Source of the DNA: Dyadobacter sp. Leaf189
GTDB taxonomy: Bacteria; Bacteroidota; Bacteroidia; Cytophagales; Spirosomataceae
Direction of reading: 5' to 3'
Assembly: GCF_001424405.1 (NCBI RefSeq)
Contig: NZ_LMPS01000005.1
Location: forward strand, 124,001-188,000
Length of the DNA stretch: 64,000 bases
In this document: positions 53,963 to 62,987 of the stretch, piece after piece
Numbering within the stretch: position 1 is the stretch's first letter
Layout of the letters: each line of letters begins with the position of its first letter
Program-made: the position numbers and the translations under genes
Notes under the pieces: model-generated
The model's input: only the letters and a program-made list of their open reading frames with translations
Told to the model about the DNA's origin: nothing
Database searches by the model: none

Positions 53963-56320
53963 ATGCTGAGAAACTATACAAAGATCGCCGTGCGGAATAT
54001 CTGGAAGCAGCGGCTTTTTGCATTCATCAATATTTTCGGGCTTGCCTCTGGTTTGATGGTCTGCTTCCTGGCAATTGCGCACATCAAAGGCGCATTGGAA
54101 TACGATCATTTTCACACGAATGCGGACCGTATTTACCGTATTATCACAGATGCAACCAGCAAAACCGGCGATAAATCTGCATTTGCTACTTCACCTCTTC
54201 CGCTGGCGGGTACATTGGAGCAGGATTACGGGATTGTCGAAAAAGCAGCGCGCGCGGTGCGTACTTACGGGCCGGTAACGGGCAATTCCAGGGAGCTCGA
54301 TTTTCTTACCTTCGCCGTCGACCAATCCTTTTTTCAGCTTTTCAGTTATCCGCTTGTATCGGGTCAGTATCCTTCCGCTCCGGGCAATGCGGTCATTAGT
54401 GAGAAAGCGGCGGAAAAGCTTTTTGGCAAAATGAACCCGGTCGGCCAGGTGCTGGAACAGGGGGAAGCAGGTACATCGATCATCACAGGCGTAGTCGCCA
54501 ATGCAGAATCGCATTCGCATTTGCGCTTTGATATCCTGTTTGCATTGACCGAAGATCAGCTCAGCGCATGGGGCGATAATGCTGGCTGGAAGGATCATAT
54601 GAAAAGCTATACGTATGTTCTGCTCAAACCGGGCACTACCCAGGCGCAGCTGAACATCATTTTGCCTGGGGTTGCCAAAACAGGAAGTGCCGCCCTGGGC
54701 AGTAGTCCAACCCGCGCACTCGGCTTTCGCACGCAGGCGCTGAAAAGCATCTCGCCAGCCACGGAAGAGCTGATGAACAGCAGCTACGAGCCGCAGATCA
54801 GTGGATTGATGGCCGAAATGGCGGTGGGACTTGTTACGCTGCTGATGGCGGCTTTTAACTATATCAACCTCACACTGGCGCGTTCCATGAGCCGGGCGCG
54901 GGAGGTTGGAATCCGAAAAACATCCGGTGCGCTCCGCTGGCAATTGCTCGGGCAGTTTATGGCAGAGTCGGTTATTCTTTCGCTGCTCGCATTGGGGCTG
55001 GCTTATATCATGCTTGAAATTGTGAAGCCCATGAGCTTTGTGCAACAGTGGCTGATCGGCGGGGTGGTATGGGACTGGAAATTGTGGGGGGCTATCATTG
55101 CATTTAGCATTGGTACCGGGCTGCTTGCAGGCATTGTCCCGGCCAGGGTACTTTCCGGTTTTCAACCGGCGGAGGTACTTCGCAGCCAGAACGGGCTGAA
55201 AGTAATCAAAGGCATTTCGCTGCGTAAAACGTTGATCGTAATGCAGTTTACCATTTCTCTGATCGCGATGATCACGCTGGTAACCGTCATGCGCCAGCAA
55301 AACTACATGGCGACAGGCGACTACGGCTTTCGCAGTGAGAATGTACTGAACATTCCGCTTAATGCGCTGTCTTACGAGCGGCTTTCAAACGAAGCTGGCA
55401 AGCTGGCCGGAGTGGAACATGTGTCGGGTATCTCGGAGCCTTTCGGTCACTACGGACAAACGGGTCAAATTAAAACCAGCCGCGGAGCTGTCAATTCTGC
55501 CAGCAGTTTTATTTTCAATGTGGCGCCCGACTTCATACCGGCTTTGAACCTGAAGCTTTTGTCGGGGAAAGATCTTACAAAAGGATCTGCTTCCGGCAGG
55601 TTTGTTTTTATCAATGAAGAGGCCGTCAGCAAATTCAATCTCGGCAGCAATGCAGAAGCAGTCGGGAAATCCCTGTGGCTCAATGACAGCATCGAAGTAC
55701 AGGTGGCAGGTGTGCTCCGTAATTTTCGGTTTACCAGTTTCAACTGGAAAATCATGCCGCTTGTATTGCAGCAGCAAACGGACGGCATCGGCTATATGCA
55801 CGTGGCAGTTGCACCCGGCGCACGCGACAAGGTTTTGGCAGATATCAAGGCGCTCTGGAAGAAGAGCAGTCCGTATGGAAGCTTTGAAGGTGAGTGGTAC
55901 GACGACTTTCTTTACCGCCACCATTCCCATTTCGATGACCTGAGCTTTATGGGGCTGCTTTTGGGGATATCGTTTTTAATCGCCTGCCTGGGCCTGCTCG
56001 GGATGGTCACCTACAACACGCAAACGCGCATTAAAGAAGTAGGAATACGGAAAGTAATGGGAGCGGAGGTCGCGCAGATCATCTGGCTGCTGTCGCGGGA
56101 CTTTGTCAAGCTGCTGATTATAGCCGCCATTATCGCGCTGCCGCTGGGGTATATGGCGGGGTTCGCATTCCTGTTCAATTTCGCCTACCACGTATCAATC
56201 GGCTTTGAAACACTCGGCCTTTGCGTGGGGGTATTGTTGCTCCTGGGCGGACTGATCATCAGCACCAGAACTTACCGCGCCGCCACCGGCAATCCCGTGG
56301 AGGCATTACAAAATGAATAA
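53963..56320 (+). CDS. FtsX/MacB-type ABC transporter permease
   Basis: 785 residues, Bacteroidota-type double-FtsX permease. First helix: WKQRLFAFINIFGLASGLMVCF, then a MacB-like periplasmic domain (DHFHTNADRIYRIITD). Three helices near 280-410 (ALRWQLLGQFMAESVILSLLAL), a second periplasmic region with a further N-proximal helix (TLIVMQFTISLIAMITLVTV), and the terminal FtsX domain (FLIACLGLLGMVTYNTQTRIKEVGIRKVMGAEVAQI). No ATPase gene is adjacent, as is usual for this group. Such permeases act in mechanotransmission or efflux of peptides and lipids. Sits between two phosphodiesterase genes. Confidence 0.9.
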   Translation: MLRNYTKIAVRNIWKQRLFAFINIFGLASGLMVCFLAIAHIKGALEYDHFHTNADRIYRIITDATSKTGDKSAFATSPLPLAGTLEQDYGIVEKAARAVRTYGPVTGNSRELDFLTFAVDQSFFQLFSYPLVSGQYPSAPGNAVISEKAAEKLFGKMNPVGQVLEQGEAGTSIITGVVANAESHSHLRFDILFALTEDQLSAWGDNAGWKDHMKSYTYVLLKPGTTQAQLNIILPGVAKTGSAALGSSPTRALGFRTQALKSISPATEELMNSSYEPQISGLMAEMAVGLVTLLMAAFNYINLTLARSMSRAREVGIRKTSGALRWQLLGQFMAESVILSLLALGLAYIMLEIVKPMSFVQQWLIGGVVWDWKLWGAIIAFSIGTGLLAGIVPARVLSGFQPAEVLRSQNGLKVIKGISLRKTLIVMQFTISLIAMITLVTVMRQQNYMATGDYGFRSENVLNIPLNALSYERLSNEAGKLAGVEHVSGISEPFGHYGQTGQIKTSRGAVNSASSFIFNVAPDFIPALNLKLLSGKDLTKGSASGRFVFINEEAVSKFNLGSNAEAVGKSLWLNDSIEVQVAGVLRNFRFTSFNWKIMPLVLQQQTDGIGYMHVAVAPGARDKVLADIKALWKKSSPYGSFEGEWYDDFLYRHHSHFDDLSFMGLLLGISFLIACLGLLGMVTYNTQTRIKEVGIRKVMGAEVAQIIWLLSRDFVKLLIIAAIIALPLGYMAGFAFLFNFAYHVSIGFETLGLCVGVLLLLGGLIISTRTYRAATGNPVEALQNE

Positions 56321-56323
56321 GAT

Positions 56324-57124
56324 ATGAAATTCCTCCTTCCATTTACCATTGCATTCCTCTCAGTTACCTTCTGTTTTTCACAAAAAACAAAACTGACCCT
56401 GATCGCGCACCGGGGCGGGGTAGTGGATAGTTCCTTTACGGAGAACGGTATTTCGGCGCTCAAAGCGGCAGTTCGGGACGGCTACAAATCGATTGAAACG
56501 GACGTGCGCGTCACGAAGGATTGTGTTTTGATCGCAAATCACGATGCCGATTTCATAAGATTTTACGGACTCAACAAAAAGGTTGTGGAGACGAATTGGC
56601 AGGAGGCCAGTCAGCTGAAAAGTAAGCTTGATGGAGATAGCCCACTACTGCTGGAAGATATTCTTCGCTTTTGCGCTCAAAACAAGCTGGGCATTATGCT
56701 CGACAACAAAATAGCAGGGTTTGATTCCACTGCTTTCATGAAGTTGATTGATCTTCTGGATAAATATCAGTTGAGAAAATCGGCATTCATGATCGGTACC
56801 GACGAGTCTACTGATTTTTTTACCGGGAAAATCAGGCTAAGCTGCTCCCGTGCCCAGCTGGAAGAGAATATGCGGAAATCCGGCTATCAGGTTACCAACT
56901 ATTTCCTCTTTGAGCGCCCGTCCAGACTGACCGATGCAGATGTACAATGGGCGCGCAAGAATGGAATAATGGTTGTGGCTGCGATCAACAAGTATCATTA
57001 CAGGCAATCTGCCGATATGATGGCCGACGCTGCCCGGGATTGCCGGCGAATGCTTTCAATAGGTGTAACCAGTTTCCAGATCGATTCGGAATTCCGCCGG
57101 TTCCTTGTGGAAGATTCAAAATAA
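56324..57124 (+). CDS. Glycerophosphodiester phosphodiesterase, secreted
   Basis: 266 residues with signal peptide FLLPFTIAFLSVTFCFSQ. GDPD landmarks: IAHRGG (His29, Arg30), IETDVRVTKD (Glu58, Asp60), ANHDAD (His73) and the late MLDNKIAGFD and VTSFQIDS strands. Hydrolyses glycerophosphodiesters to glycerol-3-phosphate and an alcohol. The ATG is 3 bases after the permease stop, so translation is coupled. Second GDPD of the locus and independent in sequence from the fused one, possibly with a different specificity. Confidence 0.92.
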   Translation: MKFLLPFTIAFLSVTFCFSQKTKLTLIAHRGGVVDSSFTENGISALKAAVRDGYKSIETDVRVTKDCVLIANHDADFIRFYGLNKKVVETNWQEASQLKSKLDGDSPLLLEDILRFCAQNKLGIMLDNKIAGFDSTAFMKLIDLLDKYQLRKSAFMIGTDESTDFFTGKIRLSCSRAQLEENMRKSGYQVTNYFLFERPSRLTDADVQWARKNGIMVVAAINKYHYRQSADMMADAARDCRRMLSIGVTSFQIDSEFRRFLVEDSK

Positions 57125-57157
57125 CCACCCTCTGCTCACTACCAGGCATTAATCTGA

Positions 57158-58093
57158 CTACTTATTATAGATAAATTCCATGATCACTTTCTTCGTTGCG
57201 GGATCGATCTGGTATTGAGGATAACCATCAGGGCGATAGGTGTATTCGAATGTGGCAGTCTGGCTGTATTTTTGGTTGTTAGTGAATTTGGAAGCGATCA
57301 CATTGTTGCTATTCAGGTTGCTCCAGTCGGCAGGGTCGCCTGTGGTGTAGTAGGGGTTCTTCTTGTCGTCGTAAGTGTAAACCGTCTGATTTCCTACCTG
57401 GTAATCTGAATAGTAGCGGTTCTTAATCCTGACAATGTTTCCATTATCAGCTCTTTCTATTGCGGTATATGAGAAGTAATGGGATTTGTCCTGCGTCCTT
57501 CCTTCCCAAACCTGTCTGCCTTTTTTATCAAAACCAAGTTCCACCGGGTCCGGGGAATAGTAACTTTCCTGCCGTTCTGCACGCTGATTAACTTTGTCAA
57601 AAGTACCCTCAATATAACCATTCTCGAATTTTGTCGAACTATACAAGTACAGCTCATCGGTAGTCGGGTAACCTTCCGGCATGAGCCCTATTACATTGAT
57701 CCAGTACTCGATTTTAGCAATGCCTGCATTTGTATGATACACATACTTCTGTGATGTATAGACGTGTTTACCATCGCCTGCATACGTTTTCTTTTCAACC
57801 AGCTTTCCTGATTTATCGTATATGAATTGCTCGAATCGTAGCCCATCACGCTTTGTTGCCACCAGCCGGACATCGCCGGAATATGCTTTGCCTGGTCCGT
57901 AGGGAAACTGGCGTACTGTTGCAGCCGGATCACCAAATTCAGGCTTATCAAACCGGGTTGAATCGATTTCCACGACCGGGTTACCTGAGCCGCCCGGCGT
58001 ACCTGTCCCGGAAGGTATAATGCTGTAAGTAGGGCCGCTTTTGTCGCAGGATGCCAGTGCAGCAAGTAAAATGACGCAGAAAAATGATCTCAT
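57158..58093 (-). CDS. Hypothetical lipoprotein with YD/RHS-like repeats
   Basis: 311 residues; signal and lipobox in MRSFFCVILLAALASCDKSG (Cys16). A glycine/proline-rich spacer follows (IPSGTGTPGGSGNPV), then beta-rich sequence with repeated aromatic-plus-Asp strands (FEQFIYDKSGKLVEKKTY, QTVYTYDDKKNPYY, FEYTYRPDGYPQYQID). It resembles the DUF4595-like lipoproteins of Bacteroidota, whose role is unknown. Convergent with the GDPD gene. Confidence 0.7.
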   Translation of the reverse strand: MRSFFCVILLAALASCDKSGPTYSIIPSGTGTPGGSGNPVVEIDSTRFDKPEFGDPAATVRQFPYGPGKAYSGDVRLVATKRDGLRFEQFIYDKSGKLVEKKTYAGDGKHVYTSQKYVYHTNAGIAKIEYWINVIGLMPEGYPTTDELYLYSSTKFENGYIEGTFDKVNQRAERQESYYSPDPVELGFDKKGRQVWEGRTQDKSHYFSYTAIERADNGNIVRIKNRYYSDYQVGNQTVYTYDDKKNPYYTTGDPADWSNLNSNNVIASKFTNNQKYSQTATFEYTYRPDGYPQYQIDPATKKVIMEFIYNK

Positions 58094-58158
58094 AAGTGCC
58101 GTTTGAGTAGATAGGTCAGGGAATGCACTAATTTACTGATTATTTGCATTTTACCAAC

Positions 58159-59688
58159 CTAAATAGAGACCGGGTACGTCGGATCTTCCAGGATATTTAC
58201 TTCAATAACATCCTGCGCATTGCTGAGCAGTTTCCGGCAGTCCGGGCTGAGGTGTTTCAGGTGTACCTTTTTTCCTGCCTGCTGGTACCGCCCGGTAATT
58301 TTGCTCAATGCTTCAATGCCCGACATATCTGCGACGCGACTTTCTGAAAAGTCAATGACCACCTCCTGCGGATCTTTCTCGATCTCGAATTTCTCGTTAA
58401 ATGCAGTTACCGATCCAAAGAAAAGCGGACCATAGATTTTGTAATGCTTCACTCCGTGTTCGTCAACCGATTTTTGCGCGCGGATCCTTTTGGCACTTTC
58501 CCACGCAAAAACCAGGGCCGAAATAATAACCCCCACCAGCACGGCAAGCGCCAGGTTATGCAGGTAAATCGTGATCGCTGCGACAAGTATCCCCACGAAA
58601 ATATCGTGTTTCGGCATTTTATTGATAATCCGGAAACTGGCCCATTCAAATGTCCCGAAAGCAACCATGATCATCACGCCCGTGAGCGCCGCCATCGGTA
58701 CCAGCTCGATTACCGGCGCACCAAAAAGGATGATCAGCAGGATCGTAAGGGAGGCGATAACGCCCGAAAGCCTGGCACGCGCACCGGCTGAAAGGTTAAC
58801 CAGCGTCTGCGCGATCATCGGGCAGCCACCCATTCCAAAAAAGAACCCGTTGGCGATATTGGCAGTACCCTGCGCAATGCATTCGCGGTTGCTGTTGCCG
58901 CGCGTGGCGGTCAGTTCATCTACGAGGTTCAGGGTGAGAAGTCCTTCCGTCAAACCCACGCCGGCCATGATCAGCGCGTAAGGAAAGATGATTTGCAGGG
59001 TAGCGAGTGTTAACGGGACCTGCGGTATATGAAACGGTGGAAAGCCGCCTGCCACCGACGCAATATCGCGCACTGTTTTGGTGTCAATATCAAAGCCAAG
59101 CACAACCGCAAATACAATGATGATCGCCACCAGCGAAGGCGGGACTGCCTTTGTGAATTTTGGCAAAATAATGATGATGGCGATGGTAAGCAGCACAAGT
59201 CCGGCCATGATCAGCAGTGGTGTGCCGCTCAGCCAGGTAACTTCCCCATTGCTGACGGTTTGGAACTGTTGCAGCTGCGACATGAAGATGATGACCGCAA
59301 GCCCGTTTACAAATCCGTACATCACCGGCTGCGGAACAAGTCTGATAAATTTCCCGAACCTGAAAACGCCGACGAGTATCTGCACAATGCCTGCAAGTGC
59401 CACGGCCGCAAATACATATTCGATCCCGTGTGACTGCATTAAGGCGATCAGCACGATCACCGTCGCACCGGCACCTCCGGAGATCAGTCCCGGCCTGCCC
59501 CCGAAAACCGCGGTGATAAGCCCCATTATAAATGCAGCATAAAGTCCGACGAGGGGAGGCAGCCCCGCCAGAATTGCAAACGAAAGCGACTCCGGCATCA
59601 TGGTCATCGCCACGGTAAGGCCGGCCAGGATCTCGGTTTTGTAGTTGATTTTTTGTGAGAAGTCAAACAGGTTGAGGTAACCTTTCAT
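58159..59688 (-). CDS. SulP family anion transporter with STAS domain
   Basis: 509 residues from the ATG of MKGYLNLFDFSQKINYKTEI; the earlier in-frame start is less likely. About 11 helices with SLC26/SulP landmarks: EILAGLTVAMTMMPESLSFA, LPPLVGLYAAFIMGLITAVFGGRPGLISGG and GMGGCPMIAQTLVNLSAGA with RLSGVIASL. STAS domain at 420-500: VVIDFSESRVADMSGIEAL. SulP proteins carry sulfate, bicarbonate or other anions. In this locus the substrate could be sulfate or an anionic product, but sequence gives no proof of phosphate or organophosphate transport. Confidence 0.92.
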   Translation of the reverse strand: MKGYLNLFDFSQKINYKTEILAGLTVAMTMMPESLSFAILAGLPPLVGLYAAFIMGLITAVFGGRPGLISGGAGATVIVLIALMQSHGIEYVFAAVALAGIVQILVGVFRFGKFIRLVPQPVMYGFVNGLAVIIFMSQLQQFQTVSNGEVTWLSGTPLLIMAGLVLLTIAIIIILPKFTKAVPPSLVAIIIVFAVVLGFDIDTKTVRDIASVAGGFPPFHIPQVPLTLATLQIIFPYALIMAGVGLTEGLLTLNLVDELTATRGNSNRECIAQGTANIANGFFFGMGGCPMIAQTLVNLSAGARARLSGVIASLTILLIILFGAPVIELVPMAALTGVMIMVAFGTFEWASFRIINKMPKHDIFVGILVAAITIYLHNLALAVLVGVIISALVFAWESAKRIRAQKSVDEHGVKHYKIYGPLFFGSVTAFNEKFEIEKDPQEVVIDFSESRVADMSGIEALSKITGRYQQAGKKVHLKHLSPDCRKLLSNAQDVIEVNILEDPTYPVSI

Positions 59689-59797
59689 AAATGGAGTGAA
59701 AAAATTGCTGTCTGAGCATGGTTTGCGCTCAGCTTCATTCAGCAAAATTTACCCAAACTATCGGGAAACCAAAATTTACGTGCACAAGATGCTGTAA

Positions 59798-61627
59798 CTA
59801 CCTGCCCTTCAAAATGCGGATCAGCTTCTGGTGAATTTCAGTATTCTCGTATACCCCGCGGAAATCCAGCGAACGCGGGCCGTAGGCGAACACGGGTACC
59901 ATAATGCCCGTATGATCGTCAGTACTGAAATGCCCGTCAACATAGCCCGTGCGCAAATTCCCATCCAGCAGGGTAAGTCCGCCTGTTTCGTGGTCTGCGG
60001 TGACGATCACGAGGGTTTCTCCGTTGCTGTCGGCAAAGCGCATCGCTTCTCCTACCAGCTGGTCGAAGTCCAGCATTTCGGTAACCGCGTAACTCACTAT
60101 ATTGGCATGACCACCGTAATCGATCTGCGCGCCTTCGGCCATGATGAAAAATCCGGGCTTGTGGCCGGCAAAGCTCTGTACCGACTTTTTGAATGCAGCT
60201 GAAAGAAAATCACCCCGGCCTTTGCTCATAGGGCGCGCATTCTGTTCATCCAAAAGAACAAACGGTGTCCGGATCGACGCAAGATCCTTCCATTGATCAG
60301 AAACAGATACGCCCGATTTCCGGAGAGAATCGACTACCCCCGTGCGCTGGAAATGCGCAAAACCGCCACCGATCAGGATATCTGCCTGGCACGTGAGATA
60401 ATCTTTCGCAATGCTGTCCTGCATACTTCTTTCTGGCCGGTGGGCGTAGAAGCTGGCCGGTGTTGCGTCGGTAATATCACCGGATGATATCAGAGCCGTT
60501 TTCTTGCCGGCAAACTGGAAATCCCGCATGATCGAACGGGCCGGGACCAGGTTGGAGTCCACACCAATCGCGCGGTTTCTCGTTTTTTTGCCCGTGGCAA
60601 AGGCAGTAGCGCCCGCGGCCGAATCGGTAATATAATTGTCCGATGAAGCTGTTTTGGAGAAGCCGATGTTGAGAAAATTGGCAAGGTTGAGCTTGCCCGC
60701 ATTCCCCGTAAGTCCCGCGTAAATCTGCGCGAGTCCCATTCCGTCGCCGATCAGCAGAATGATGTTCTTGACAGTTCCTTTGCTGTCATTGTTTTTGTAG
60801 GAAGGTTTATAAGGTTCATAAAACCCCTGCGCTTTAAACTCTGCATTATGGCGACCATTCAGGAAAGTGCCCAGCCCGGTTACCTTATCTGTATTAATGT
60901 AGTCGGCACCTAGGTTCATCAGCACTTTCCATGCATTGATGTTATCCGGGCTCGCCCAGAAGCGGAAAGGTTTTTTATCTGCATGCGCTTTTTGGATCAC
61001 GGCACGCAGTTTCTCGCGGTCGGCTTCCACAGGTATACCCTTGCCATTCCATTTGGAATAGGTCCCGAAAGCCTGGCTGATCAGTCCAACCCGCTGTAAT
61101 TGCTCAGGCGTGTAGCTCACCTCGGGGCGGCCGTCGAACAGTACGTACCCGGGATATTGCCTGAATGCCTCCGGCGCAGGTGTATTCCCGCTGATCACCA
61201 GCGTTACTGCGCCACCTTCACCAAATAGCTGCTTGTGTGGTTCAAGCAGCCTGACCAATGCTTGAAGCGTGGGCTCGCCGGATGTTTTCAGGTCGACCAG
61301 CAGCTGTAAACTTTTTTGCTGGTAAATCCTGCCTCCATTTCTGGCCGCAACCTGCATCAAGGGCGCGAGGTACAGCTTTTCAAATGTCCGCCCGCGTTCA
61401 ATCTCATTGAAAGTATGCGCCACGAAGAGGGTGTCATTTCGAAGAAAAACATCGGCCTCTATGGAGCCCAATTGCTGCTTATAAGCCAGCGTAAACGGAG
61501 CGGCTTGCAGGTAATCGTTGTGGGAATGTCCCTGAGGAAACGCGCCGGACAGTTGCTGTGCGTATGTTCCGGTGCAGGCAAAAAGAAAGAGAGATAGAAG
61601 AACTTGACTGATTTTCGTGATGGTCAT
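59798..61627 (-). CDS. PLC/GDPD-like - alkaline phosphatase fusion, secreted
   Basis: 609 residues from the ATG of MTITKISQVLLSLFLFACTG; the signal peptide ends TYAQQ. Residues 30-255: a PI-PLC/GDPD superfamily barrel of the fungal AIM6-like type (GHSHNDYLQAAPF, SIEADVFLRNDTLFVAH, ADYINTDKVTGLG). Residues 285-605: alkaline phosphatase with metal motif LLIGDGMGLAQ, nucleophile Ser336 in ITDSAAGATAFATG, STNK-type context GKKTRNRAIGVD, and VTADHETGGLTLLDG near the end. The barrel would release a phosphomonoester, and the phosphatase would remove its phosphate, in one periplasmic protein. Domain order parallels the GDPD-NPP fusion 8 kb away. Separated from SulP by 109 bases; same strand. Confidence 0.9.
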   Translation of the reverse strand: MTITKISQVLLSLFLFACTGTYAQQLSGAFPQGHSHNDYLQAAPFTLAYKQQLGSIEADVFLRNDTLFVAHTFNEIERGRTFEKLYLAPLMQVAARNGGRIYQQKSLQLLVDLKTSGEPTLQALVRLLEPHKQLFGEGGAVTLVISGNTPAPEAFRQYPGYVLFDGRPEVSYTPEQLQRVGLISQAFGTYSKWNGKGIPVEADREKLRAVIQKAHADKKPFRFWASPDNINAWKVLMNLGADYINTDKVTGLGTFLNGRHNAEFKAQGFYEPYKPSYKNNDSKGTVKNIILLIGDGMGLAQIYAGLTGNAGKLNLANFLNIGFSKTASSDNYITDSAAGATAFATGKKTRNRAIGVDSNLVPARSIMRDFQFAGKKTALISSGDITDATPASFYAHRPERSMQDSIAKDYLTCQADILIGGGFAHFQRTGVVDSLRKSGVSVSDQWKDLASIRTPFVLLDEQNARPMSKGRGDFLSAAFKKSVQSFAGHKPGFFIMAEGAQIDYGGHANIVSYAVTEMLDFDQLVGEAMRFADSNGETLVIVTADHETGGLTLLDGNLRTGYVDGHFSTDDHTGIMVPVFAYGPRSLDFRGVYENTEIHQKLIRILKGR

Positions 61628-61729
61628 TACAGGCATATTTTGCTTTAATGCCGGTAAAGTTACAGTCGCATTACTTTCCTGCGCGAGGGTTAACAATAAG
61701 ATAACATGCTCACCGGCGCATCAAAAAGT

Positions 61730-62125
61730 TCACAGCGGCGATTTCCTGAAAGTCACCGAGCCATTCTGGTCTTTGGTGTAAACGGCCAGGCAATTTGCCC
61801 TGAAATCGGGATCGAAGTTAGGCTCAATGGGGATCAGCTTGGTGGGCGCGGGCTTGGAGGCGTCAAAAAAGTACACTGTTGTACTGCCGTATTTGGTGTA
61901 AGGCATCAGTTCACCGTATTTTTCCATTTCTTCCCAGGGGGTACCTTCCACTGTCACCGCATAAATCCGCACGATAGGGCCGGTGTTGTTCTCGTTTCTG
62001 TAAACGGCGGCCTCCTTGAAGTTGCCGGCAAGGTCAGTGACACCTGGCTGCGATGTAGAATCGTAAATGATATAGCCCAGAAAAGCGGCCAGCAGCAGAA
62101 CGAATATGAGTTTTTTATTTTTCAA
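61730..62125 (-). CDS. Hypothetical periplasmic protein
   Basis: 131 residues. N-terminal membrane anchor or signal (LIFVLLLAAFLGYIIYDSTS). The rest is beta-rich: GNFKEAAVYRNENNTGPIVRIYAVTV, PWEEMEKYGELMPYTKYGSTTVYFFD and FDPDFRANCLAVYTKDQNGS. I do not recognise a domain; similar small proteins are common in Cytophagales. Tandem with the phosphatase fusion gene downstream (102 bases) but with no clear link. Confidence 0.7.
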   Translation of the reverse strand: MKNKKLIFVLLLAAFLGYIIYDSTSQPGVTDLAGNFKEAAVYRNENNTGPIVRIYAVTVEGTPWEEMEKYGELMPYTKYGSTTVYFFDASKPAPTKLIPIEPNFDPDFRANCLAVYTKDQNGSVTFRKSPL

Positions 62126-62249
62126 TTCCTGAAAATCGTTGGTATTCCGGTAAAGTTAAGACAAGTAGCGCGTATCTACCAGCTTAGCACTGCGACGGCG
62201 GAAATTTCAGGAGTTGCCAGCCGTTTTCCAATGCATATTCCAACTATTT

Positions 62250-62870
62250 TTATCGCTTTAATAAATTGAATTTTCGCGCAAGATCAATGATATTATTTAC
62301 ATTGAGTTTTGTGAAAATCCTTTGTTTATGCGTGCTGACAGTGGAAGGTGAAATATCCAGAATAGCACCGATTTCTTTCAGCCATTTTCCTTCCAGTAAC
62401 AGCTCTGCCACGCGGGCTTCTATCGGAGATAATGTAACAGATCCTTTGATCCTTATTAAATTGGGTTCGTTATTGGAACTGTAAAGTAATTCGGGGTTAA
62501 TGTATTTTTTCTTCTTCGCCATTAACACCAATGCACTCTTTAAAGTATCGGAATCCGCATTCTTTGAAATAAATCCATCAGCCCCTGCACGAAGATAAGT
62601 TGCTGCATATATTTTTTCATCAAACCCGGTATTAATCAGAATTCGAACCTCATTGTCAATGCTATTTATTCTTGCAATCATTTTTTCATTTTCACCATCC
62701 GGAATTCCGATATCAAGTACAATAAGATCCAGTTTCTGAATGGATAAAAGCGCTAATCCTTCTTCAAATGTCAAAGCCTGAAATACCTCCGATTGCGGGT
62801 AGATTTCGGCGATGATTAATTTCAATCCAAGATAAACCAGTTGATGGTCATCGATGATCAGTACTCTCAT
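62250..62870 (-). CDS. NarL/LuxR-type response regulator
   Basis: 206 residues from the ATG of MRVLIIDDHQLVYLGLKLII. Receiver domain with acidic pocket Asp7, Asp8 and phospho-acceptor Asp53 in LIVLDIGIPDGE; the Thr and Lys switch positions fit INTGFD and FISKNADS. C-terminal LuxR helix-turn-helix: LSPIEARVAELLLEGKWLKEIGAILDISPSTVSTHKQRIFTKLNV. No histidine kinase gene in the window. Its targets are unknown; it starts downstream of the terminator of the next gene. Confidence 0.93.
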   Translation of the reverse strand: MRVLIIDDHQLVYLGLKLIIAEIYPQSEVFQALTFEEGLALLSIQKLDLIVLDIGIPDGENEKMIARINSIDNEVRILINTGFDEKIYAATYLRAGADGFISKNADSDTLKSALVLMAKKKKYINPELLYSSNNEPNLIRIKGSVTLSPIEARVAELLLEGKWLKEIGAILDISPSTVSTHKQRIFTKLNVNNIIDLARKFNLLKR

Positions 62871-62913
62871 TGCGAAATCAAATGAAACATGTGGGTTAAT
62901 TAAAATGTACAAA

Positions 62914-62942
62914 ACACCTCCTAAAAAACTTTCAGGAGGTGT
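62914..62942 (-). terminator. Terminator of the T9SS-sorted protein gene
   Basis: Stem acacctcct / aggaggtgt with an 11-base loop, 46 bases after the stop on the minus strand, followed by a T-rich tail (tttgtacatttt). Confidence 0.75.
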
Positions 62943-62987
62943 AAGATTTTACTCAACGTTAAAATTGGTGTCCCTAATCGCACGGAC

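Noticed and set aside
54191..55300. 369-codon antisense frame inside the ABC permease
   Set aside because: No recognisable protein features, and it runs against a conserved, clearly coding gene.
58444..58791. Long frame on the + strand inside the SulP gene
   Set aside because: Low-complexity Arg/His/Asn-rich product caused by the codon pattern of the membrane protein on the opposite strand.
58159..59688. SulP carrier as a phosphate or glycerol-phosphate importer of the phosphodiester locus
   Set aside because: Motifs are those of ordinary SLC26/SulP anion carriers; nothing indicates organophosphate binding, so no such claim is made.
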